NCBI GenBank assembly: GCA_023132135.1
Contig: JAGLYR010000221.1
Location: 1 to 13,864 of the forward strand
From: Candidatus Eiseniibacteriota bacterium
Lineage (GTDB): Bacteria; Arandabacterota; Arandabacteria; JAGLYR01
Direction of reading: 5' to 3'
Length of the DNA stretch: 13,864 bases
In this document: piece after piece, positions 7,584-13,864 of the stretch
Numbering within the stretch: the first letter of the stretch is position 1
Layout: each line of letters opens with the position of its first letter
Position numbers and translations under genes: made by a program
The notes under the pieces: generated by a model
Seen by the model: only the letters and a program-made list of their open reading frames with translations
Databases searched by the model: none
What the model was told of the DNA's origin: nothing

Positions 7584-7604
7584 GAGTGACAAGTGTCGAG
7601 TGTC
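7584..7604 (+). repeat. Degenerate heptamer tandem repeat
   Basis: Three adjacent 7-base units, GAGTGAC, AAGTGTC and GAGTGTC, follow a separate GTGACAAG at 7573. They lie between the divergent genes, about 90 bases before the start of the plus-strand gene, and resemble the GAGTGAG pair at 1893-1906. Confidence 0.45.
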
Positions 7605-7691
7605 GAGGCAATAGGCCAATTGGGTTGAGGGATAGAGACCGACGTGGTAACCTGTTGTTCCCTTGGCACTAACGCAATAGCGAGCGCAGAC

Positions 7692-10277
7692 ATGCGAGAA
7701 CCATCCAACACGCAATCAGGAACAACGACTCTCCCCTGTCGATTCCTTTCCGCTCTGCGCCGGCGCGTCCTGGCGGCGGTCCTGCTTCTTCTAGTCCCCG
7801 CGGCAAGCTCCGGACTCGTGACTGCCGACTCGACCTACCTCCTTGTCGATGGGCAGCGGCGGTTTATCATCGGATCCTACGACCTTCCCCCCGGCCTCAC
7901 GCACGATGATCTCGCGGCGGCAGGATTCAATTTCCTGTACGAATCAATGTTGCCGACCCCCGGCGTTGCATCGAGCGGACTCTGGCGGTCTGTGCGTCTT
8001 GGATCCTCCCTGATGGTTGCCCCGGGGCACGATCCGGTGTGGCTGATCGAGACGATTGGGAAGTTCAAGTCGGAACCCGGTCTCCTCGTCTGGCACGGGC
8101 CGGACGAACCGTCATGGCAAGGCGATCCCATGAACCCGGCGTGGCTCGAGAACGGCCACGAAATCCTGGATACCTATGATGACTACTTCGACCACCCCCA
8201 TCCGCTCTGGATCAACCATGCCTGCCGCGGCACCCAGGCGCATCCCGACAGTTTCGAGATCCTCCGGCAATACCTCGATTGTGCGGATATCTTCAGCATG
8301 GACATCTATCCGGTACCGGAGAGCTACGAGCACTCCATTCTTCCCAACAAGACCATTTCCTGCGTAGGCGAGCACACCGACATCCTGATCGACCTCGTGT
8401 CAGATAACCCCGGCCGCCAGTTGAAACCGGCATGGATGGTTCTCCAGGGTTTCTCGTGGACGGATTTCTTCTGCACGTCCGAGTGGTACGGGACCCGGGA
8501 ATCCATCTTCAACATCGACCGTGTCAGCCATGCGGCCAGCGGGGACGTCAACGGCGACGGAATGGCCGATCTCGTGTGTCTCTATTCCGAAGACAGCTCG
8601 CCCGGCTCGCGCCAGTCGATCAAGGTCTTCCCCTCGGGCGGGGACCGCTTTCTGCAACCCGAGGAATGGATCGAGACTTCCGCCGACTCCCTCCCGTGGG
8701 AACGGATTGGCGGAGCGGGGTGCGGGGATGTCGACGGCGACGGGCTCGACGACGTTGTCCTCTGGCTTGACCTTGGGAATGAGTCAGGCGTCCTGTTGCT
8801 CCTGGGATCCGACGGGGCAAGCTTCGGCCCTCCCCCTGTTTTGCCGGACAGCGGGCTGTCTGTTCTTGCTCCATCCGGCGTGGCAGGTTATGGGCTTGGC
8901 GATTTTGATGACGACGGCCTCTGCGACGCCGCCGTTGCAACCCTGGTCGACACGCTTGGCCTGCCTTGCCAATCCCTCTGGGTCTTCCGGTCAACAGGGA
9001 ATCATCTGGGCCGTCCGGAGAAGTGGCTGGAGATTCCATCCGGACAGATTCCCTTCGAGCAGATCATGGAGTTGCGCACGGGGGATTTCACGGGCGACGG
9101 GCGGAGTGATATCTGTATTTTCTTCGAGGATACGGCGGGATCGCTGCGCCTGAGCGTCGCGTCCTCACAGGATTCTCTCTTCTCTCCGGCGGCGTGCTGG
9201 TGGGACACGACAGCGGCCGATTTCCCTCCCCGCGACATCTACGGGTTGACTTCGCAGGATCTGAACGGGGACGGCCGGACCGATCTGCTGCTCTTCTACT
9301 CACAGGAAGACCACTTGCTGAACCCCCAGTGGTTCATGGCGCTTCTCTCGGACGGCGCGCACTTCTACACGGAGCGCTGGGGCATTACCGCCATAGGGAA
9401 CTACCAGTTCCGCGAACAGAGATTCCCCCAGGGCGGCGATTTCAACGGTGACGGGTTCGGCGACTTCGCCGCTCTGTTCGATCGCTACATTCCCAGAGAG
9501 GACCCCTACCAGGTCATTCGGACGGCAACGTCCTACGGCGAGAAATTCGGCGTCCCGGGGCCCTCCCTCCGGGAATCCCGCTTCATGGCCTACGACGCCA
9601 TTATTCACGGAGCCACCGGGATCATCTGGTGGGGTCTCTGGTATACAGGAGGGCCCTACGCTGTGTGGCGGGGAATTGCCGAGGTGGCCGCCGAACTAAG
9701 CACACTCAGCGGCTTCCTGGTTGGCGACGATGCCCCCGGCGCCGTGGAGGTGGACGGCGGGGCCGTCGAGACCCTGGCCCGGGAAGTAGGCCCGTATGTT
9801 TGCCTGGTCGCGGCCAACCGGGCCGACAGCACCGTGGAGGCAAGTCTCAGCAGTTCATGGATTGGCGAATACGATTCCTTTGAGGTACTGTTCGAGGACC
9901 GGTCTCTGGCGCCGGATGGCAATGTGCTCCAGGATCGATTCAATCCCTACGACGTCCACGTGTACCTGGCTCAGGCAAGCGACGACTCCGACCCATGGCC
10001 TTTGCCCGGGGAAATATCCATCCGCCCGAACCCCTTCACCACCTCAGCGCTCTTTGCCATCCGGCCGCAGGTTCCGGGGGTACTGCGGGTCGACATCTAC
10101 GACGTCCGGGGTCGGTTGGTGCGGCATCTGGTGAGCCGGGAGACCGAAGAGGGGCTTCTCTCAATCCAGTGGGATGGGACGGATTCAGATGGAATCCGCG
10201 TGGCAACGGGTGTGTATCTATGCCGGTTCGCGATCGGGGGGAAACACCAGACGCGGAAGGTGGTTCTCATCCGGTAA
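7692..10277 (+). CDS. Exported TIM-barrel (glycoside-hydrolase-like) protein with inserted FG-GAP repeats and C-terminal sorting-type module
   Basis: The 861-residue product has a long basic leader and a signal helix (about 26-42). A TIM-barrel-like half follows (about 48-256: LLVDGQRRFIIGSYD, LLVWHGPDEP with E139 a possible acid, IFSMDIYPV, VLQGFSW). Then come six FG-GAP/VCBS motifs of the DxDxDG calcium-binding type starting near residues 284, 345, 403, 464, 522 and 582, spaced about 60. The barrel then resumes (about 620-655: RESRFMAYDAIIHGATG, IIWWG). The end (about 775-861) is a FlgD-Ig/T9SS-like module with RPNPF, IYDVRGR and GVYLCR. Carbohydrate binding or cleavage is inferred from the fold only; no strand-7 glutamate is visible. 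Start: ATG 7692 lacks a good ribosome site. GTG 7644, preceded by GAGGG, would add 16 residues. Divergent from the lamin-tail/MBL gene. Confidence 0.88.
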   Translation: MREPSNTQSGTTTLPCRFLSALRRRVLAAVLLLLVPAASSGLVTADSTYLLVDGQRRFIIGSYDLPPGLTHDDLAAAGFNFLYESMLPTPGVASSGLWRSVRLGSSLMVAPGHDPVWLIETIGKFKSEPGLLVWHGPDEPSWQGDPMNPAWLENGHEILDTYDDYFDHPHPLWINHACRGTQAHPDSFEILRQYLDCADIFSMDIYPVPESYEHSILPNKTISCVGEHTDILIDLVSDNPGRQLKPAWMVLQGFSWTDFFCTSEWYGTRESIFNIDRVSHAASGDVNGDGMADLVCLYSEDSSPGSRQSIKVFPSGGDRFLQPEEWIETSADSLPWERIGGAGCGDVDGDGLDDVVLWLDLGNESGVLLLLGSDGASFGPPPVLPDSGLSVLAPSGVAGYGLGDFDDDGLCDAAVATLVDTLGLPCQSLWVFRSTGNHLGRPEKWLEIPSGQIPFEQIMELRTGDFTGDGRSDICIFFEDTAGSLRLSVASSQDSLFSPAACWWDTTAADFPPRDIYGLTSQDLNGDGRTDLLLFYSQEDHLLNPQWFMALLSDGAHFYTERWGITAIGNYQFREQRFPQGGDFNGDGFGDFAALFDRYIPREDPYQVIRTATSYGEKFGVPGPSLRESRFMAYDAIIHGATGIIWWGLWYTGGPYAVWRGIAEVAAELSTLSGFLVGDDAPGAVEVDGGAVETLAREVGPYVCLVAANRADSTVEASLSSSWIGEYDSFEVLFEDRSLAPDGNVLQDRFNPYDVHVYLAQASDDSDPWPLPGEISIRPNPFTTSALFAIRPQVPGVLRVDIYDVRGRLVRHLVSRETEEGLLSIQWDGTDSDGIRVATGVYLCRFAIGGKHQTRKVVLIR

Positions 10278-10287
10278 TACCGAACGA

Positions 10288-10318
10288 ATTCGGGGCAGGT
10301 CGACGACCTGCCCCGAAT
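10288..10318. terminator. Bidirectional hairpin between convergent genes
   Basis: A perfect 14-base inverted repeat, ATTCGGGGCAGGTC (10288-10301) and its complement (10305-10318), has a 3-base loop. It lies 11 bases after the stop of the plus-strand gene and 55 bases beyond the stop of the minus-strand lipoprotein gene, so it could end both transcripts. No U-run follows on either side. Confidence 0.6.
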
Positions 10319-10372
10319 GGCTTACCCCTTTGTAATCTTCGCGGGCTTAGCGGTTCGAGCTGTTCCGCCCTT

Positions 10373-10615
10373 TCAGTTATTGTCCTTGGGCGGCCTCCCT
10401 GCGTACATTCTCTTGACCTCGCTCCAGGTCCTCGCTTCCTGCTGGAGTTCGCACGCGTCCTCCTGGGGTTCACAGGTGAGGGCCGGCGGACCCAGCCGTG
10501 AGTCTTCAACCGGCGCGCGCTCCGGCTCCTGCGGAGCCACGATTCCGTCCCGGCTGCAACCCACCGCGAGCAGCAGACCCAGGATCGCCAACGTCAACAC
10601 ACATCGATCCAACAT
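10373..10615 (-). CDS. Small secreted lipoprotein, function unknown
   Basis: The 80-residue product begins with a lipoprotein signal (MLDRCVLTLAILGLLLAVGC). The likely lipidated Cys is residue 20, with AVG before it, a slightly atypical but acceptable lipobox. Ser follows the Cys, so by the E. coli rule it would go to the outer membrane. The mature part is acidic and Pro/Glu-rich, with a Cys pair (C48, C55) and a short amphipathic end (EARTWSEVKRMYAGRPP). A strong GGGAGGT precedes two adjacent ATGs. The second (10615) is better spaced; the first (10618) would add one Met. It lies 40 bases after the peptidase-like gene on the same strand, so the two are probably cotranscribed. No family recognised. 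Confidence 0.7.
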   Translation of the reverse strand: MLDRCVLTLAILGLLLAVGCSRDGIVAPQEPERAPVEDSRLGPPALTCEPQEDACELQQEARTWSEVKRMYAGRPPKDNN

Positions 10616-10655
10616 CATGAACCTCCCTTCACCCCCGCCCACAATCCATCCTGGT

Positions 10656-13532
10656 CTACTTCGCGAGAACCAGCTTGGCGGTTCTGGTTCGCCCACCTGT
10701 TGCCAACCTCGCAAAGTAGACCCCTGACGACACCCGGACCCCGCGGCTGTCCCGACCATCCCAGACAGCTCCATGCGCTCCCGGATGCTGAACCTCATCC
10801 ACCAGCCGGATGACCTTGCGCCCCGAGACATCGTACACATCCAGGGACACTCTGCACTTCGCTACGACGGAGTACCGCATCTCGACCGCTGGGTTGAACG
10901 GGTTGGGAAAGCAGACCAGCGAGAAATCGGCCGGAGCACCACCAGCTTCGCGCGCGCATTGTCCCATCCCCATCCCCGGCAGTGCCGCCGGCCACCCCAG
11001 GAAACAGAGGCTCCTCACGTAGTCCCGCGTGTGCGGATACTTGGTTGCACAACTGTTCTTGGAGCGAGTAAAACAATCCAGGGCGTCGGACGGGTATCCC
11101 GAGAAACGCCAGAGGGCCAGCTCTCGAGCAAACAGGATATGGCAGGAACTCCAGTGTCCCCGTCCGTGCGACACCCAGGCAACGGCCGCAGACTTCTGCG
11201 GATCGTTGAACAGGAACATCTCGGCCAGGACCGGATCGTAAACCGGGTTATCCCGGTCGATGTCGGCCATCCCACAGCCTGCTCCCCAGAAGATGAAGGG
11301 ATGCGGGCCTGTCGTCAGCCAGTCCATATCCCACCGGGGGGCCATCACTTTCTGAATGAACATCCCGGGCGTCCGCATACGGTTGGAAATCGCTCCCATT
11401 GTGAAGATTTCCCCGATTCCCTGGTTCAGGTCGCCGGCAACGTCCATCTGGCGCGTCATGTTGTCGTACCAGTCGTACTCGCTGTCCTTTCTCAGAAGCG
11501 TTGGAATGCCCTCCGACTCGTAGAGATTCCCAATCTCGACCAGGGTTTCATGCAGTGGTCCGGCCAGGACATTCCCTTCATCCACATCACCGGACAGGAG
11601 CAGAACCCCCTGCGTGCATTCCCCGTTCAGGAAATTGAGAAACGTGGCAACCGACCTGGCCACCTCATCCCTCCGGTCCGCAGGGATCCGGGCCAGGTTG
11701 AGATCCGCCAGCCCGTCGAAGTCGAGGTCGGTCAAGTCATGCTCGGCCGAGCACCAATCCGAGAAGTAGCAGGCCCCGTTGGAATCCTCGAAGTAGAAGG
11801 TCCCGACAATGTTCTTCTCCGGCTCCCCTCCCTCATTGGCATCGCCCACCACGATCACATTCGGACACGGTTTGTCGAGACTATCCGCTGCGGCCTTCAG
11901 GTTCTGGAGGTACTCGAAGAGAACGCATGGATCGCTGGTGGTGGATGGGTGAAGATGCGTCTCGATTCCCCGGCCGGCCCAGAAGGTCGCCACCGGACCT
12001 ACCTCCGAGAGCAGGGTATCGGGGCCGTAGAAAACGTAGTCCGGCCACCCGTCCGCGCGCACACCGTCGAGCCCGGATTGGGAATTCCCCTTGACCCGGA
12101 GTCCGCAGTCACCTGCAGACGGCGGCGCTGCCAGGGGAGCGCTGTCCGGATCATTGAGTTCCGCGGCCCGATTCCTGTACTCCGGCGGTGCGGATTCCAG
12201 GGGGAAAGGGCGCGACGTCGCGGCCGTACCCGACGCGTCCGTTTCCACGACAACGAATCTCTCCGGCCCGGCGGGAACGACAACGGAATAGAAGGCGGCT
12301 CGTCCCGGACCGCCGTGGGCCGGCACCTCGGCCAGCAGGTCTCTTCGATCGTCACCAAGCGCAAACACTTCGAAATGCCGGGATTCCCTTTCCGTTTCCG
12401 TCGTCCATTCGACGCGGATGCCGCCGGCCGATTCCGAAGCCCAGAGGCCGCCCCACCGGGTCGCCGGATCGTCGGGTATGGCATACAACGTCACGCAATG
12501 AGGATCGCCGCTGGGGCCCCGCGCCACGGTGTTGGCAGGATCCTGGTTCCCGTCCAGGATCCTGCCCCAGAGCGTCCGGGCCGTCTGGGCCTCCACGCAG
12601 ATGGAGCACAGGTGGGTGTCGTATGGCGCCGCGCCGAATACCAGACAGGTGTCATCCTGCCACGCAACGTCACCAACCATGACGGGGCCATAGGTCTGCA
12701 GAACCGGGAGAATGCTCGTGTCCATTCGGGTATCGAAAACAATTCTCTCACTGGTGAGGGTCCGGATCTGGTCTCCGTCCTCCAGCGACATCCGCCGCAC
12801 GGCCGGAGAAAGAACCGTGGTCCCCGGCCCCTGCCAGTGGCAGAGTGTCGCCCACAGGGGTTCTGCAGCCAGCTCGACGGTCCGGCAAATCCTGCAGGTT
12901 TCCCCATTCATCTGGCGCCAGAAGTGGTCGGCGTCTGCAAAGACCTGTGTCGCCGTTTCCGCAGTGTTGTAGCAAAGCACCTCGCGCGCATCCGAGAACC
13001 CAAAGGCGGCTGTGCAGGAGTGGCACGATGCCACGTAGACAACGGAGTTGCGATCGTTGAAACGGCCCATGACTCCAAACCCGGTGATGGCGATGCCCCA
13101 ACCGTAGACATCATCCGTGCAGCAGATATGACTCTCGACCCAACCCGAGTCCAGATAGTGCAGGAACGCCTCGTTTCGTGCGGCCAGCCCCTCGGGCGAT
13201 TTCTCATAGGTCTCAATCGTGAAGAACCCGGTACTCCCATGCGTGTGTACGTAGAGAATTCCGGCTCCCAACTCCAGAGCCGAACTGAAGTCATCCAGGG
13301 TGCAAACGGGTGAGCAGCCCGGCTGATTGTCACGGTGTGTCGTCACGTCGAAGTGCTGGTCGACACCGGTCTCCTCCACGGAAGCACACGGAGCGAGGTT
13401 CCAGGCGTACGGCAGGAACAGGCAGAAATCGTTGGAAGTTGGTGCTTCGAATACCGGAGCCGGCTCTGCCGCTGACCGCGAACCGGCCAGAACTCCCGCG
13501 ATCACCAAGGTCATCAGGACTCGTCGTCTCAT
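10656..13532 (-). CDS. Secreted clan CD peptidase-like protein: caspase/CHAT-like region plus gingipain (C25)-like region
   Basis: This 958-residue protein has a signal peptide (about 1-22). An N-terminal clan CD-like region (about 33-210) carries ILYVHTHGS (H98) and VVYVASCHSC (C170), a His-Cys pair placed as in caspase, CHAT and C25 peptidases. A fibronectin-like stretch follows (about 345-430: GGIRVEWTTETERESRHFEV). A peptidase C25-like region (about 490-800) has NVIVVGDANEG (D564), LADLNLARIPADRRDEV and GIGEIFTMGAIS where gingipains have TGHGS, so the catalytic His is missing. C753 in GCGMADID aligns with the gingipain Cys. The FlgD-Ig/T9SS-like module (about 873-958) has FPNPFNP, VYDVSGRK and GVYFARL. 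Start: ATG 13532 is spaced correctly after GGAGGG; the GTG two codons upstream is too close to it. The substrate is unknown. First domain active and second structural is inference. Confidence 0.88.
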   Translation of the reverse strand: MRRRVLMTLVIAGVLAGSRSAAEPAPVFEAPTSNDFCLFLPYAWNLAPCASVEETGVDQHFDVTTHRDNQPGCSPVCTLDDFSSALELGAGILYVHTHGSTGFFTIETYEKSPEGLAARNEAFLHYLDSGWVESHICCTDDVYGWGIAITGFGVMGRFNDRNSVVYVASCHSCTAAFGFSDAREVLCYNTAETATQVFADADHFWRQMNGETCRICRTVELAAEPLWATLCHWQGPGTTVLSPAVRRMSLEDGDQIRTLTSERIVFDTRMDTSILPVLQTYGPVMVGDVAWQDDTCLVFGAAPYDTHLCSICVEAQTARTLWGRILDGNQDPANTVARGPSGDPHCVTLYAIPDDPATRWGGLWASESAGGIRVEWTTETERESRHFEVFALGDDRRDLLAEVPAHGGPGRAAFYSVVVPAGPERFVVVETDASGTAATSRPFPLESAPPEYRNRAAELNDPDSAPLAAPPSAGDCGLRVKGNSQSGLDGVRADGWPDYVFYGPDTLLSEVGPVATFWAGRGIETHLHPSTTSDPCVLFEYLQNLKAAADSLDKPCPNVIVVGDANEGGEPEKNIVGTFYFEDSNGACYFSDWCSAEHDLTDLDFDGLADLNLARIPADRRDEVARSVATFLNFLNGECTQGVLLLSGDVDEGNVLAGPLHETLVEIGNLYESEGIPTLLRKDSEYDWYDNMTRQMDVAGDLNQGIGEIFTMGAISNRMRTPGMFIQKVMAPRWDMDWLTTGPHPFIFWGAGCGMADIDRDNPVYDPVLAEMFLFNDPQKSAAVAWVSHGRGHWSSCHILFARELALWRFSGYPSDALDCFTRSKNSCATKYPHTRDYVRSLCFLGWPAALPGMGMGQCAREAGGAPADFSLVCFPNPFNPAVEMRYSVVAKCRVSLDVYDVSGRKVIRLVDEVQHPGAHGAVWDGRDSRGVRVSSGVYFARLATGGRTRTAKLVLAK

Positions 13533-13574
13533 TGCCACCCTCCCCTTCCCCGCCCTGCTTCCGAGTCACTCCGG

Positions 13575-13838
13575 CTAGTCCTGCGCCTCCAGAAATTCCC
13601 GAGCGAAATCCGCAGAAAGAATCTCGAGTTCCTCGGCTCCCGCATCCTGAAACCGTTCAAGCAACTCCAGCTCGTACTCAAGTTCCCCGATCCTCCCGTG
13701 CGGAAGGATCATCTCACCACCGGCGCCAACAATGACAATGTGGCCTCGCGACAAGTGCCGGGTGTATCTCTCTGCGTTTCTCCGGCAGATCTCGAACCAG
13801 GGAGCAGGCCCAGGCTGCTGTTCCGTCGGGATCATCAC
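13575..13838 (-). CDS. Small soluble protein of unknown function, possibly 5'-truncated by the window edge
   Basis: I do not recognise this product of 86-87 residues. It has no signal peptide or membrane helix. A short beta-like stretch GHIVIVGAGGEMILP (about 32-46) is followed by an acidic helix (IGELEYELELLERFQDAG, about 50-67) and an acidic end. Two adjacent starts, GTG 13838 and ATG 13835, both lie after GGGAGG at workable distances. However, the frame stays open to the right edge and reads plausibly there (DGPPWEEYV), so the gene may start outside the window. It ends 42 bases before the peptidase-like gene on the same strand, which suggests one operon with that gene and the lipoprotein. 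Confidence 0.62.
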   Translation of the reverse strand: MMIPTEQQPGPAPWFEICRRNAERYTRHLSRGHIVIVGAGGEMILPHGRIGELEYELELLERFQDAGAEELEILSADFAREFLEAQD

Positions 13839-13864
13839 GTATTCCTCCCAGGGGGGGCCGTCTT

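Noticed and set aside
7625-7653. Possible plus-strand promoter TTGAGG, 17 bases, TAACCT before the TIM-barrel gene
   Set aside because: The -10 matches consensus at only three of six positions; spacing is right but evidence is too weak to annotate.
10616-10840. Longer version of the lipoprotein frame starting at 10840
   Set aside because: The extra 74-75 codons overlap the peptidase-like gene's conserved C-terminal module, while the shorter start has a strong ribosome binding site and begins the lipoprotein signal directly.
10773-13313. 846-codon open frame on the plus strand
   Set aside because: It lies wholly antisense to the 958-residue peptidase-like gene, has Arg/Pro/His-rich composition with no domain, and is the usual GC-rich mirror of a real gene.
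1-13864. Mobile element, CRISPR array, tRNA or rRNA
   Set aside because: No transposase, integrase, regularly spaced long direct repeats, or conserved RNA gene sequence was seen on either strand.

Overview
The window reads as a GC-rich bacterial chromosome fragment. Three of its secreted proteins end in a module of about 80 residues with a conserved PNP motif, a (I/V)YDV.GR motif, a GVY motif and a basic end. This is the FlgD-Ig / type IX-like C-terminal module that is abundant in Gram-negative bacteria of the FCB supergroup. The high GC content, the gingipain-type peptidase fold, the lamin-tail domain and the FG-GAP repeats would fit an uncultured FCB-related lineage such as Eisenbacteria, Krumholzibacteriota, Latescibacterota or Zixibacteria. 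That placement is inference; the sequence holds no rRNA or other marker to settle it.

Left part (1-4275, + strand): hflK and hflC overlap by 4 bases. They encode the two SPFH-domain membrane proteins that regulate the FtsH protease. After a 139-base gap holding a GC hairpin and short tandem repeats comes a large AsmA-family envelope protein. A 101-aa acidic protein with one membrane segment (4282-4587, -) meets it tail to tail.

Middle (4777-7423, - strand): a cysteine-rich exported protein, probably an outer-membrane beta-barrel, and a secreted protein made of a lamin-tail domain, a ComEC-like metallo-beta-lactamase domain and the C-terminal module. Each has a recognisable sigma70-type promoter. 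Divergent from the second is an 861-aa exported protein (7692-10277, +). Its TIM-barrel, glycoside-hydrolase-like domain is split by six FG-GAP/VCBS calcium-binding repeats, and it also ends in the C-terminal module.

Right part (10373-13838, - strand): an apparent three-gene operon. It holds an 87-aa unknown protein (possibly cut by the window edge), a 958-aa secreted protein with two clan CD (caspase/gingipain-like) peptidase regions plus the C-terminal module, and a small lipoprotein. In the large protein the N-terminal peptidase region keeps a His-Cys pair. The second, gingipain-like region keeps the Cys but appears to have lost the His.

Overall the segment is dominated by envelope and secretion functions: membrane protein quality control, an AsmA-type envelope protein, and an accessory cluster of exported multidomain proteins. 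No mobile element, CRISPR array, tRNA or rRNA was recognised. No stretch longer than about 270 bases lacks a gene. Both end genes run open to the window edges and may be truncated.
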